Assembly: GCF_027474525.2 (NCBI RefSeq)
Contig: NZ_CP114882.2
Location: 434,001 to 498,000, forward strand
Source: Flavobacterium lacustre
Lineage (GTDB): Bacteria > Bacteroidota > Bacteroidia > Flavobacteriales > Flavobacteriaceae
Reading direction: 5' to 3'
Length of the DNA stretch: 64,000 bases
The notes beneath the pieces were generated by a model. The model was not told the DNA's origin. It saw only the letters and a list, made by a program, of their open reading frames with translations, and made no database searches. The position numbers and the translations under genes are program-made. Below, one piece after another: positions 43,521-52,855 of this stretch (positions are counted from its first letter, which is position 1; every line of letters begins with the position of its first letter).

Positions 43521-44615
43521 ATGAATAACACCGCTCCTACATTTGCAAAGCAAGACAATCTGAAATTTTTTAGAACGCTTAACTCGCGGGTAAACAATTA
43601 CTTCAAAGAAAACAATATCCAAAAAACAGGAAATTGGAAACTTCATTTGAAAACTATAATTCTGTTCTCTGTTTTTCTGGCGCCTTACTTTTTGATTCTA
43701 ACATTAGACATGCCATTTTGGGCACATCTTTTATTAACAATCGTTATAGGAATTGGTATGGCCGGAGTTGGCATGAATGTCATGCACGATGGCAATCACG
43801 GGTCTTATTCAAATAAAAGCTGGGTCAATAAATTCATGGGAGGTTCCATTTATATCTTGGCAGGAAATGTGTACAACTGGCAGGTACAACACAATGTATT
43901 GCATCACACTTACACCAATATTCCCGGACATGATGAAGATCTTGATGCTGGGCGAATTATTCGATTCACTAAAGAAGCAAAATGGCATAGTTTTCACCGT
44001 TTTCAACAATATTACTCTGTATTTTTATATGGTTTACTTACTTTCAATTGGGCTATTACTACTGATTTTAAACAAATGAGAAGCTACCTGAAAAGAAAAT
44101 TAGCCTACGGAGAAGCGAAGAGTCCAAAAACACTTTGGACAACTTTAATCATCACAAAAATAATTTACGTTTCAATCTGGATAGTATTGCCAATCGTGAT
44201 TGGCATTACCTGGTGGAAAGTACTTATTGGTTTCTTTGTTATGCATTATACCGCAGGATTAATCCTGAGTATCGTTTTTCAATTGGCTCACGTAGTTGAA
44301 GAAACTACAAACCCAATCCCAAATGAAGACGGAGAAATGGAAAACACTTGGGCCATTCATCAATTGTTTACCACTACTAATTTTGCTCCAAAAAACAAAA
44401 TCGTAAACTGGTACACCGGAGGATTAAACCACCAAATAGAACATCATATTTTTCCAAATATCAGTCACATCCATTACGGTAAAATTGCAGCTATTGTAAA
44501 AGAAACCGCAAAGGAATGTAATTTGCCCTATTACGAATATAAAACCATGCGAAGTGCTGTTGTCGCTCATTTCAAACATTTAAAAGATTTGGGAATGAAA
44601 CCAGAACTTACCTAA
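43521..44615 (+). CDS. Membrane fatty acid desaturase (acyl-lipid/acyl-CoA type)
   Basis: A 364-residue membrane di-iron desaturase. The three histidine boxes are clear: HDGNH (89-93), HNVLHH (124-129) and HQIEHH (about 304-309), the last being the Q/H-x2-HH form of front-end or linoleoyl-type desaturases. Four hydrophobic segments (about 45-85 and 195-255) flank them. No fused cytochrome b5 domain is present, so a separate electron donor is needed. It probably introduces double bonds into membrane lipid chains, a common cold-adaptation trait; the position of the double bond cannot be deduced. Confidence 0.92.
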   Translation: MNNTAPTFAKQDNLKFFRTLNSRVNNYFKENNIQKTGNWKLHLKTIILFSVFLAPYFLILTLDMPFWAHLLLTIVIGIGMAGVGMNVMHDGNHGSYSNKSWVNKFMGGSIYILAGNVYNWQVQHNVLHHTYTNIPGHDEDLDAGRIIRFTKEAKWHSFHRFQQYYSVFLYGLLTFNWAITTDFKQMRSYLKRKLAYGEAKSPKTLWTTLIITKIIYVSIWIVLPIVIGITWWKVLIGFFVMHYTAGLILSIVFQLAHVVEETTNPIPNEDGEMENTWAIHQLFTTTNFAPKNKIVNWYTGGLNHQIEHHIFPNISHIHYGKIAAIVKETAKECNLPYYEYKTMRSAVVAHFKHLKDLGMKPELT

Positions 44616-44723
44616 TCATAAAAATGCTTTACAGTTCACTAAAGAATAAAATAAAAACTAAAAATAAATAATTAACCTCCCTTAATTTCCGCAACGAAAT
44701 TTGGGGCTTTCAACACTTTTTTA

Positions 44724-45914
44724 ATGAATAATCCACTTTCAGACAGAATTAATAATCTGGCTACATCACAAACATTAGCCATGGCTGCTTTGGCTAGAGA
44801 ATTAAAAGCACAAGGAAAAGATATTATCAGTTTAAGTTTAGGCGAGCCTGACTTTAATACGCCTGACTTCATCAAAGAAGCTGCAAAAAAAGCCATAGAC
44901 GAAAACTACAGCACCTATTCACCTGTAGAAGGATATGCCGATTTAAAAGAAGCCATCTGCCGAAAATTCAAAAGAGACAACGGTTTAGACTACAAACCGT
45001 CTCAAATTGTAGTTTCAACAGGAGCTAAACAATCATTGTACAACATTGCTCAAGTAATGCTAAACGACGGTGACGAAGTAATCTTACCGGCACCATACTG
45101 GGTTTCTTATTTCGAAATCGTAAAATTATCAGGAGGAGTTCCTGTAGAAGTTCCTACTTCTGTAGACACTGATTTCAAAATCACACCAGAACAATTAGAA
45201 GCTGCCATCACACCAAAAACAAAAATGATGTGGTTCAGTTCTCCATGTAACCCATCTGGTTCTGTTTACAACAGAGAAGAACTTACTGCATTGGCCAAAG
45301 TATTAGAAAAACATCCAAACGTATATGTTGTTGCTGACGAAATCTACGAGCACATCAATTTCTCAGGGACTTTTTGCAGCATCGGTTCAATCCCGGGAAT
45401 GTTAGAAAGAACCATCACCGTAAACGGAGTTGCCAAAGCATTTGCTATGACAGGATGGAGAATTGGATACATTGGAGCACCAGAATTTATTGCTAAAGCA
45501 TGTACAAAAATTCAAGGACAAGTAACCTCAGGAGCAAATTCTATCGCACAACGTGCTACTATCACTGCCGTTGATGCAGACCCAAGTGTATTAAACCACA
45601 TGGTACAAGCGTTCCACAGCCGTAGAGATTTAGTAGTAGGATTATTAAAAGAAATCCCAGGAATCAAAATCAACGTTCCAGAAGGAGCGTTTTACGTATT
45701 CCCAGACGTTTCTTCTTTCTTCGGAAAAACATTAAAAGGAACTTTTATCAAAGATGCAAATGATTTCTCTATGTACCTTTTGGGCGAAGCCAATGTAGCA
45801 ACCGTAACCGGTGACGCATTCGGAAACCCAGACTGTATTCGTTTCTCTTACGCTACAAGCGAAGAATTATTGAAAGAAGCTTTACGCCGAATAAAAGAAG
45901 CGGTAGCTTTATAG
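44724..45914 (+). CDS. Aspartate-type class I/II aminotransferase
   Basis: A 396-residue PLP enzyme of fold type I, subgroup I-gamma. The cofactor lysine is Lys238 in VNGVAKAFAMTGWRIGYIG; SLGEPDFNTPDFI, NPSGSVY and ADEIYEHI are typical of aspartate (or aspartate/prephenate) aminotransferases of Thermus type. It transfers the amino group between aspartate and 2-oxoglutarate in the cytosol. Codon usage is notably even and optimised compared with its neighbours, which suggests high expression. A terminator follows. Which of the paralogous amino acid substrates is preferred remains open. Confidence 0.93.
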   Translation: MNNPLSDRINNLATSQTLAMAALARELKAQGKDIISLSLGEPDFNTPDFIKEAAKKAIDENYSTYSPVEGYADLKEAICRKFKRDNGLDYKPSQIVVSTGAKQSLYNIAQVMLNDGDEVILPAPYWVSYFEIVKLSGGVPVEVPTSVDTDFKITPEQLEAAITPKTKMMWFSSPCNPSGSVYNREELTALAKVLEKHPNVYVVADEIYEHINFSGTFCSIGSIPGMLERTITVNGVAKAFAMTGWRIGYIGAPEFIAKACTKIQGQVTSGANSIAQRATITAVDADPSVLNHMVQAFHSRRDLVVGLLKEIPGIKINVPEGAFYVFPDVSSFFGKTLKGTFIKDANDFSMYLLGEANVATVTGDAFGNPDCIRFSYATSEELLKEALRRIKEAVAL

Positions 45915-45972
45915 TCAAAAATCATAAAGTCGAAAGTTGGAAAGTAAAAAATCCAACTTCCAATATACAAAC

Positions 45973-46003
45973 AAAGCCTCAAGATTTTCTTGGGGCTTTT
46001 TTT
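45973..46003 (+). terminator. Hairpin terminator of the aminotransferase gene
   Basis: A 12-bp stem (45973-45984 with 45988-45999, one T-G pair) with a 3-base loop is followed by a run of T. Confidence 0.85.
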
Positions 46004-46009
46004 ATTGTT

Positions 46010-46106
46010 GGGCGTGACCACAAGGGTCGGGCTATCCGTTACAAGTCCTCGCAAAACTCCATTTCATTTCGTTTTACTCCGGGCTTTTCACTGCTATCCC
46101 TCACGC
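46010..46106 (-). repeat. Dispersed GC-rich intergenic repeat, copy B
   Basis: A GC-rich island in AT-rich DNA. It is bounded by the inverted hexamers GCGTGA (46012-46017) and TCACGC (46101-46106). Read on the minus strand it runs GAGGGATAGCAGTGAAAAGC ... GCGAGGACTTGTAACGGATA, then CCCGACC, a pattern related to copies A (15420) and C (50606). It has no open reading frame of credible composition. From memory, such elements are frequent in Flavobacterium intergenic regions. Confidence 0.5.
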
Positions 46107-46278
46107 AAATCCTGCTACAAACCTATTTATCTTCAACCGGTACAAACAACGCTCCCTAAGTTTTATTAACAGCAACAGGAAACATAAAATCAACCATGAT
46201 TTAATCGTTTATTTTATAAATTAGCCTAAATTCCTATCCGCTAAAGAAAATACAACTCAATAACAAACCAAACACAAC

Positions 46279-46806
46279 ATGAAAAATATTGACCTAATAA
46301 AAGTTACCCTAAACGATATCGACCATTTACAAAAAATTGGTAAACAAACTTTTCACGAAACCTTTTCAGCAAGTAATACCGAAGAGAATATGAAAAAATA
46401 TTTAGACGAAGAATTTACTACTGAAAAACTGACTGCTGAACTGAACGACAAAAACTCCGAATTCTATTTTGCCACACACAACAATACTGTCATTGGATAC
46501 TTAAAACTCAACTTTGGACCATCACAAACAGAACTACAAGATGACAAAGCACTCGAAATAGAACGCATTTATGTATCAAAAGAATTTCACGGAAAAAAAG
46601 TAGGTCAACTACTTTACGAAAAGGCCATTCAAACTGCAAAACAAACCAATGCCAATTATGTTTGGTTAGGAGTTTGGGAAGAAAACCAAAGAGCAATACA
46701 CTTTTATAAAAAGAATGGTTTCGTTGAATTTGACAAACATATTTTCAAATTAGGCAATGACGAGCAAACAGACATAATGATGAAACTACAATTAAAAGAC
46801 AATTAA
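46279..46806 (+). CDS. GNAT family N-acetyltransferase
   Basis: A 175-residue protein with a full GNAT fold: N-terminal helices (..LQKIGKQTFHETF..), central strand and motif A (LEIERIYVSKEFHGKKVGQLLYEKA, shown here in part; acetyl-CoA loop near HGKKVG), and motif B (NQRAIHFYKKNGFVEFDKH). The overall layout resembles the polyamine/protease-regulator acetyltransferases of the PaiA type, but the substrate cannot be assigned. It is monocistronic, preceded by a dispersed repeat and an AT-rich leader. Confidence 0.9.
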   Translation: MKNIDLIKVTLNDIDHLQKIGKQTFHETFSASNTEENMKKYLDEEFTTEKLTAELNDKNSEFYFATHNNTVIGYLKLNFGPSQTELQDDKALEIERIYVSKEFHGKKVGQLLYEKAIQTAKQTNANYVWLGVWEENQRAIHFYKKNGFVEFDKHIFKLGNDEQTDIMMKLQLKDN

Positions 46807-47032
46807 GAAATAAATGCCACAATAATAGCTTCATTGCTACACGTGCCCTACTGAAAACCCACGACAAGATTTAATTAATTTTGAAAACCATTTACCATGT
46901 AATACAACTATTTCTGAAAAAATCGAGTCTTGAATTAGAAATCTTGAATAATTTATAGGAACTTTGCAAACTTTTTTAGGCGAAAGCCAAAAATGCTAAA
47001 ATTTTAAAAATAAATAATTGATCATCAACTCG

Positions 47033-48892
47033 ATGAAGAAAAAAATAGAGATACTTGCTCCTGCTAAAGATTTAATTCATGGAATGGCAGCCATCAACAG
47101 CGGATCCGATGCTGTTTATATAGGAGCACCACAATTTGGCGCCCGTTCTAATGCAACCAATTCTATCGAAGATGTTGCTGCATTAGTACAATATGCACAC
47201 CTATACCACGCACAAGTTTTTGTAGTAATCAATACCATTTTGTACGACAACGAGCTCGAAACCTGTCGTAAAATGATTTGGGAATTGTACCACATTGGTG
47301 TCGATGCACTTATTGTTCAGGACATGGCGATTATGGAAATGGAGTTACCTCCAATTGTTTTACACGCCAGCACACAAGCCAATAATCGAGATGCTGACAA
47401 CATCAAATTCTTGAAAGATGCAGGTATGAAACGCGTAGTATTGGCTCGGGAATTAAACCTGCACCAAATCAAAGAAATCAGCGAAGCTTCGGATGTAGAA
47501 TTAGAATTTTTTGTAACCGGCGCTTTGTGTGTTTCGTTCAGTGGGAATTGTTACATGAGTGTGGCCAATGGCGAACGCTCGGCAAACAGAGGTTCTTGTG
47601 CGCAAAACTGTCGTTTGCCGTACAACCTGATTGACGGTCATGGCGATACTTTAATCAAAAACAGTCACTTACTGTCTATCAAAGATTTTGATGTTTCAGA
47701 CCAAATCCCCAATCTTATTGAAGCCGGAATTTGCTCTTTCAAGATTGAAGGCCGACTAAAAGACATTGTTTATGTAAAAAACAATGTTTCGTTCCTTAGA
47801 CAGAAACTCGATGCCTTTTTAGAAAAAAACGACAACTACACCAAAGCATCTTCGGGAAGCTGTACCTATACCTTTGATTCTGCCTTGAATCGAACGTTTA
47901 ACCGCGGTTATACTGATTATTTTGTGAACGAAAGACACCAATCTATTGGTTCTTGGGAAAGTCCAAAATCCAAAGGGCAATACATTGGCAAACTTATCAA
48001 AACTATTGGTGGCGCATACGAAATCGAAAATGGAGAATTGTTAAACAACGGCGACGGACTTTGCTACATCAACGAAAACAACGAAGCCGATGGGATTTAT
48101 GTCAACAAGGTCGAAAATGGTTTAGCGTATCCAAATGTGTTGAAAGAACTAAAAGTCGGAACATTTATTTACCGCAACAATGACGCCGCTTTCATCAAAA
48201 TCGTAGAGCGCGAAGACAGCGCGGTCAGAAAAATAAGCACGACTTTATTGCTAACCGAAAACAAAAATGGTTTCGAATTAATCGCTACCGATGAAGATGG
48301 TTATGTGAGTACCGTACATTTGGCCCATGCCAAAGAGCAGACCAAAAACAATCTATCTATTGAAGATAACATCAAAACACAATTGGCAAAAACAGGTTTC
48401 ACACCATACACCGCCAATGAAATCAACGTGATGTTTACCCAAAACTGGTTTCTTCCTATTTCTAAAATCAACGAAATGCGAAGAACCGTTTATGAGCAAT
48501 TGTCAGCCATTCGTTTGGCCAATTACAAACGTGAGGAACATCAAATTGTAAAAACCAACCACCCTTTCCCGGTGAACCAATTGGATTTTACCTATAATGT
48601 TTCGAATAAAATGGCTCGTAAATTCTACGAACGTCATGGTGTTACCGAAATCGAAAAAGCATTCGAATTGCAATGGGATCCTGGGAAATCTCGTGTAATG
48701 ACTACCAAATACTGTATCAAATACGAATTGGAAAAATGCCCTAAATACCACAAGGACACGATGGAAACCAAACTCAAAGAACCTTTGGTACTGAAACAAG
48801 GCGAACTGGAATACAAACTGAAATTCAATTGTAAACCTTGTGAAATGGAAATTTGGGAAAAAGACGCCGAATTCGAAATTGAAGAAGATTAA
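47033..48892 (+). CDS. Peptidase U32 family protein, RNA hydroxylation type
   Basis: 619 residues from the ATG at 47033; a TTG five codons earlier (47018) is less likely. The N-terminal TIM-barrel (ILAPAKDLIHGMAAINSGSDAVYIG) and the conserved cysteine region (FVTGALCVSFSGNCYMS..NRGSCAQNCR) define the U32 family. These enzymes bind an iron-sulfur cluster and, in E. coli, RlhA and TrhP make hydroxylated cytidine in 23S rRNA or hydroxyuridine in tRNA using prephenate. The long C-terminal half with a further Cys cluster (ELEKCPKYH, FNCKPCEMEIW) and the total length are closer to RlhA than TrhP. True peptidase activity is unlikely. The exact RNA target is open. Confidence 0.85.
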   Translation: MKKKIEILAPAKDLIHGMAAINSGSDAVYIGAPQFGARSNATNSIEDVAALVQYAHLYHAQVFVVINTILYDNELETCRKMIWELYHIGVDALIVQDMAIMEMELPPIVLHASTQANNRDADNIKFLKDAGMKRVVLARELNLHQIKEISEASDVELEFFVTGALCVSFSGNCYMSVANGERSANRGSCAQNCRLPYNLIDGHGDTLIKNSHLLSIKDFDVSDQIPNLIEAGICSFKIEGRLKDIVYVKNNVSFLRQKLDAFLEKNDNYTKASSGSCTYTFDSALNRTFNRGYTDYFVNERHQSIGSWESPKSKGQYIGKLIKTIGGAYEIENGELLNNGDGLCYINENNEADGIYVNKVENGLAYPNVLKELKVGTFIYRNNDAAFIKIVEREDSAVRKISTTLLLTENKNGFELIATDEDGYVSTVHLAHAKEQTKNNLSIEDNIKTQLAKTGFTPYTANEINVMFTQNWFLPISKINEMRRTVYEQLSAIRLANYKREEHQIVKTNHPFPVNQLDFTYNVSNKMARKFYERHGVTEIEKAFELQWDPGKSRVMTTKYCIKYELEKCPKYHKDTMETKLKEPLVLKQGELEYKLKFNCKPCEMEIWEKDAEFEIEED

Positions 48893-48914
48893 CCAATCCT
48901 TCTAAACTGGTTTT

Positions 48915-48972
48915 ACCATTAAGAAATTAAGACACATGAACTAAATGAACTTAATTTCTTAATGGTTTTTTC
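48915..48972 (+). terminator. Hairpin terminator of the U32 gene
   Basis: A perfect 17-bp stem (48915-48931 with 48950-48966) with an 18-base loop is followed by six T, 22 bp after the stop. Confidence 0.85.
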
Positions 48973-49092
48973 GTTTAAATGAATAGCATTCTTCATTCTT
49001 AAAAACCTAATTTAACATAAAATAATTTGCGGATTTGCGGTCACAAAAAAAGCAATTCAGTATTTTTACATTCCATTTAAGACCACAAAATA

Positions 49093-50253
49093 ATGAAAAT
49101 ACTATTGCTAGGCTCAGGCGAATTAGGAAAAGAATTTGCAATCGCTGCCCAACGCATCGGGCAAACCGTAATTGCTGTTGACAGTTATGAAAACGCACCT
49201 GCCATGCAAGTGGCTCATGGTTTTGAAGTCATCAATATGCTCGACGGCGAAGCCCTGGACCGCATCGTTGCCAAACACCAACCTGATTTTATCGTTCCGG
49301 AAATCGAAGCGATAAGAACCGAACGTTTTTATGATTACGAAAAACAAGGTATTACGGTAGTCCCTTCGGCGAAAGCAGCCAATTTTACCATGAATAGAAA
49401 AGCCATCCGAGATTTGGCAGCCAAAGAATTAGGATTAAAAACAGCCAATTATCGGTATGCCACAACCGCCGAAGAATTACAAAAAGGAGTCGAAGCTGTT
49501 GGAATGCCTTGTGTGGTAAAACCTTTAATGTCTTCGTCCGGAAAAGGACAATCTACCATAAAAACCGAAGCTGATATCAAAAAAGCCTGGGAGTATGCTG
49601 TAGCCGGTTCTCGTGGCGATGTGGTAGAAGTTATTGTAGAAGCATTCGTAAAATTCAATTCGGAAATCACATTATTAACCGTGGTTCAAAACAATAATCC
49701 CACTTTATTTTGCGCACCAATAGGCCACCGTCAAGAACGTGGCGATTATCAGGAAAGCTGGCAACCGGCACTAATCTCTGATAAAGAGTTGTACGAAGCA
49801 CAAGATATGGCAGAACAAGTAACTGAAGCTCTTGGTGGCGCAGGACTTTTTGGAGTAGAATTCTTCTTGGCCGATGACGGGGTGTATTTCTCAGAATTGT
49901 CGCCTCGACCTCATGATACCGGAATGGTAACATTGGCAGGAACACAAAATTTTAATGAATTCGAATTGCATTTACGAGCCATTTTGAGTTTACCTATTTT
50001 TGAAATCACATTAGAAAAAGCGGGAGCCAGCGCTGTGATTCTAGCTTCGGAGAACAGTGTAAATCCAACCTATTCAGGAATGGAAAAAATTGCGGCTTTA
50101 CCTAAAACTGATTTTAGAATATTTAGCAAACCAAGTTCTCGTCCGTACAGAAGAATGGGCGTTGCTTTAGTCAATGACACGTTACAAACCCCAATAGAAG
50201 AAATTGTAGAAAGCGCCAAAAAAGCAGCTGCTCTGGTAACTGTAAATTCTTAA
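49093..50253 (+). CDS. purT: Phosphoribosylglycinamide formyltransferase 2 (formate-dependent)
   Basis: A 386-residue ATP-grasp enzyme using formate and ATP to make formyl-GAR in purine synthesis. It opens with [19 protein letters not shown], has the central ATP-grasp segments ([15 protein letters not shown], ..[20 protein letters not shown]) and the family end ([17 protein letters not shown]). The length matches E. coli PurT (392). A small secreted protein gene starts 3 bp after its stop, apparently in the same transcript although functionally unrelated. Confidence 0.97.
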   Translation: MKILLLGSGELGKEFAIAAQRIGQTVIAVDSYENAPAMQVAHGFEVINMLDGEALDRIVAKHQPDFIVPEIEAIRTERFYDYEKQGITVVPSAKAANFTMNRKAIRDLAAKELGLKTANYRYATTAEELQKGVEAVGMPCVVKPLMSSSGKGQSTIKTEADIKKAWEYAVAGSRGDVVEVIVEAFVKFNSEITLLTVVQNNNPTLFCAPIGHRQERGDYQESWQPALISDKELYEAQDMAEQVTEALGGAGLFGVEFFLADDGVYFSELSPRPHDTGMVTLAGTQNFNEFELHLRAILSLPIFEITLEKAGASAVILASENSVNPTYSGMEKIAALPKTDFRIFSKPSSRPYRRMGVALVNDTLQTPIEEIVESAKKAAALVTVNS

Positions 50254-50256
50254 ATC

Positions 50257-50586
50257 ATGAAACAATTACTGGTATTCGCCTTTATTTTTTTGGCCTCAAC
50301 AGCAAGTGCTCAAGCTAAAAAAGAACAACCAAAACCTCAAATTGTAGCAGCTGCTTGCGGCCAATGTCAGTTTGATATGAAAGGACATGGTTGTGAACTG
50401 GCTGTTCGCATAGATGACAAATGCTATTTTGTTGACGGAACTTCTATTGATTCTCACGGCGATGCACATGCTGATGACGGTTTTTGTGCAGCAATTAGAA
50501 AAGCCGAAGTCGTTGGCAAAATCGTTAACAATCGATTTGAAGTAACATCATTTCACCTGATTCCCGAGGAAGGAAAAGGGAAATAA
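50257..50586 (+). CDS. Small secreted cysteine-containing protein (DUF6370-like)
   Basis: A 109-residue protein with a signal peptide (about residues 1-18, ending ..STASAQ). The mature part has five cysteines, including CGQCQFDMKGHGC and KCYFVDGT, and several His/Asp residues (DSHGDAHADDGFC). This fits a small metal-binding or redox protein of the periplasm. I recall it as DUF6370, but that is from memory. It follows purT by 3 bp. Function unknown. Confidence 0.8.
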   Translation: MKQLLVFAFIFLASTASAQAKKEQPKPQIVAAACGQCQFDMKGHGCELAVRIDDKCYFVDGTSIDSHGDAHADDGFCAAIRKAEVVGKIVNNRFEVTSFHLIPEEGKGK

Positions 50587-50605
50587 GAAATCAAAACGTG
50601 ACAAA

Positions 50606-50700
50606 TAGCCCCGATTGAACCGATATCCTCGCAGCGTAGCGAAGAGATAAAGGGGAAAGCGGGACGACTGGCGACGAGAACATATAAATAGCTGCTTCTA
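50606..50700 (+). repeat. Dispersed GC-richer intergenic repeat, copy C
   Basis: It starts TAGCCCCGATTGAACCGATA and continues through AAAGCGGGACGACTGGCGAC to a ..GCTGCTTCTAA-type end. It lies 20 bp after a + strand gene and is much more GC-rich than its flanks. The start aligns with copy A at 15420, and the ATAAAGGGGAAAGCGGGAC core resembles the GGATAGCCCGACC core of copy B. Confidence 0.5.
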
Positions 50701-50731
50701 AAAGTCATTCTGATAAATTCTAAAAAAATAG

Positions 50732-50739
50732 TATTTTTG
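50732..50739 (+). promoter_or_regulatory. Candidate -7 box of fabD
   Basis: TATTTTTG matches TAnnTTTG, 58 bp before the ATG at 50798. Confidence 0.45.
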
Positions 50740-50797
50740 CAATTCGATTGAAATCTATTTTTCAATCTTTACTTTTTTCAATCTTTAAATCAAAAAA

Positions 50798-51670
50798 ATG
50801 AAAGCATACGTATTTCCGGGTCAAGGCGCACAATTCACAGGAATGGGCAAAGACTTATATGAAAATTCAACATTAGCAAAGGAATTATTTGAGAAAGCGA
50901 ACGAAATTTTAGGTTTTCGCATTACCGATATTATGTTCGAAGGAACCGCTGAGGAATTGAAGGAAACGAAAGTTACCCAACCTGCAGTGTTTTTGCACTC
51001 AGTAATTTTAGCTAAAACTTTAGCAGATTTCAAACCAGAAATGGTGGCGGGACACTCTTTGGGAGAATTTTCGGCCTTGGTGGCAAATGGCGCTTTATCA
51101 TTTGAAGACGGACTAAAACTAGTTTCTCAAAGAGCTTTGGCCATGCAAAAAGCCTGCGAAATAAAACCCTCTACTATGGCGGCTGTTTTAGGATTAGCGG
51201 ACAACATTGTAGAAGAAGTTTGTGCATCTATTGACGGAATTGTGGTTGCAGCCAATTATAACTGCCCGGGACAACTGGTAATTTCAGGCGAAACTTCGGC
51301 TGTAGAAAAAGCGTGTGAAGCGATGAAAGCGGCTGGTGCAAAACGAGCGTTGTTGTTGCCTGTTGGCGGTGCTTTTCACTCGCCTATGATGGAACCGGCA
51401 AGAGAAGAACTGGCAGCTGCAATTGAAGCAACGACTTTCTCTACTCCTATTTGTCCGGTATATCAAAATGTTACGGCAAGCGCTGTTTCTGATCCAAATG
51501 AAATCAAGAAAAACTTAATTATACAATTGACAGCTCCTGTAAAATGGACACAATCAGTACGACAAATGATTGCCGATGGCGCTACTTTATTTACTGAAGT
51601 CGGTCCTGGAAAAGTATTAGCCGGTTTAATTGGAAAAATCGACAGAGAAGCTGCTACTGCTAACGCATAA
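50798..51670 (+). CDS. fabD: Malonyl-CoA:ACP transacylase
   Basis: A 290-residue enzyme that loads malonyl groups on acyl carrier protein for fatty acid synthesis. Visible motifs: FPGQGAQFTGMGKDL at the N-terminus, nucleophile Ser87 in AGHSLGEFSAL, catalytic His in GGAFHSPMM (about residue 196), and the end ..TEVGPGKVLAGLIGKI. Length is typical (about 300). Monocistronic, with a promoter box before and a strong terminator after it. Confidence 0.97.
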   Translation: MKAYVFPGQGAQFTGMGKDLYENSTLAKELFEKANEILGFRITDIMFEGTAEELKETKVTQPAVFLHSVILAKTLADFKPEMVAGHSLGEFSALVANGALSFEDGLKLVSQRALAMQKACEIKPSTMAAVLGLADNIVEEVCASIDGIVVAANYNCPGQLVISGETSAVEKACEAMKAAGAKRALLLPVGGAFHSPMMEPAREELAAAIEATTFSTPICPVYQNVTASAVSDPNEIKKNLIIQLTAPVKWTQSVRQMIADGATLFTEVGPGKVLAGLIGKIDREAATANA

Positions 51671-51691
51671 TTGCTGGTTGAAATAAACTGA

Positions 51692-51728
51692 AAAATCCCA
51701 AATTATCAAACTGATAATTTGGGATTTT
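51692..51728 (+). terminator. Strong bidirectional hairpin terminator between fabD and galE
   Basis: A perfect 17-bp stem (51692-51708 with 51712-51728) with a 3-base loop. It is followed by G and six T on the + strand and by T-rich sequence on the - strand. It lies between convergent genes. Confidence 0.9.
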
Positions 51729-51752
51729 GTTTTTTAAGCATATTACTGATTG

Positions 51753-52766
51753 CTAACTTCGAATCTTCTGTTCCCATTTCCAGGCACTTGCCATGGCTTG
51801 TTCCAGAGTAGATTGTGCTTTCCAACCTAAGACATTATTTGCCTTATCAGTATTGGCGTAAGCCGATGTTATATCACCTTCTCTACGGGCTACAATTTTA
51901 TACGGTAATTTTTTGCCGCTTACTTTTTCGAAAGTATGGATTACTTCCAGCACTGAACTTCCTGTACCTGTTCCCAGATTAAAAGTTTCTACCTTGGCTG
52001 TATTTTTTTTATTTAATAAACGCTGTAGAGCAATCACATGCGCTTTGGCTAAATCAACCACATGAATGTAGTCACGAACAGCAGTTCCGTCCGGAGTGGG
52101 ATAATCATCTCCATAAACCGATAATTCTTTTCTTAATCCAAAACCGGTTTGAGTGATAAATGGTACTAAATTTTGCGGAACACCTATTGGTAATTCCCCT
52201 ATTTCGGCAGAAGGATGCGATCCAATAGGATTGAAATAACGCAATAAAATGGCATTGATATTAGTTACTTTAGCAGTATCTGTTATGATTTCTTCTCCAA
52301 TTTGTTTGGTGTTTCCATAAGGAGACATAGCAATTTGAATGGAAGCGTCTTCGGTAATTGGCATTTTTTCGGCTTGACCGTAGACCGTACACGAAGAACT
52401 AAAAATGAAATTAGCTTCCTCTTTTTGCTGCAATTCCTGCAAAATATACACTAATGCATTAATATTATTTTCATAATACAACAATGGATTCTCTACACTT
52501 TCACCAACCGCTTTTGAAGCCGCAAAATGAATTACACCTGAAATATCTGTATGCCTTTTGAAAAACTCCTGTACTTTATCTTTCTCTCGTAAATCTAACT
52601 TTTCGAAAGCGGGAACTTTTCCGGTAATGTTCTGAATTCCGTCTAAAACATTTAAAGAAGTATTCGAAAGATTATCGACAACTATCACCTCAAAACCCTC
52701 ATTTTGCAATTCTACTACGGTATGAGATCCTATGAAACCCAAACCTCCTGTTACTAGTATTTTCAT
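51753..52766 (-). CDS. galE: UDP-glucose 4-epimerase
   Basis: 337 residues from the ATG at 52766. The 30-codon upstream extension is rejected because it contains the terminator of the preceding gene. It is a short-chain dehydrogenase-type epimerase: NAD-binding GGLGFIGSH, SSSCTVYG with the catalytic Ser/Thr, and the Tyr150-x3-Lys154 pair (PYGNTK). The sugar-binding end (..VLGWKAQSTLEQAMASAW) is typical of GalE. It interconverts UDP-glucose and UDP-galactose for polysaccharide synthesis. Related UDP-sugar epimerases cannot be fully excluded. The DegT-type aminotransferase gene lies just upstream on the same strand. Confidence 0.92.
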   Translation of the reverse strand: MKILVTGGLGFIGSHTVVELQNEGFEVIVVDNLSNTSLNVLDGIQNITGKVPAFEKLDLREKDKVQEFFKRHTDISGVIHFAASKAVGESVENPLLYYENNINALVYILQELQQKEEANFIFSSSCTVYGQAEKMPITEDASIQIAMSPYGNTKQIGEEIITDTAKVTNINAILLRYFNPIGSHPSAEIGELPIGVPQNLVPFITQTGFGLRKELSVYGDDYPTPDGTAVRDYIHVVDLAKAHVIALQRLLNKKNTAKVETFNLGTGTGSSVLEVIHTFEKVSGKKLPYKIVARREGDITSAYANTDKANNVLGWKAQSTLEQAMASAWKWEQKIRS

Positions 52767-52821
52767 GATTTCATCTTTTTTATCGATGCGATTTATTCCG
52801 CCTCTTGAGTTTATTAAATAT

Positions 52822-52848
52822 AAAAAAAGGCGCAATACATTGCGCCTC
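52822..52848 (-). terminator. Hairpin terminator of the DegT-type aminotransferase gene
   Basis: The stem GGCGCAA/TTGCGCC (52829-52835 with 52840-52846) with a 4-base loop is followed on the minus strand by seven T. It starts 10 bp after the aminotransferase stop and separates it from galE. Confidence 0.85.
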
Positions 52849-52855
52849 CATACCA

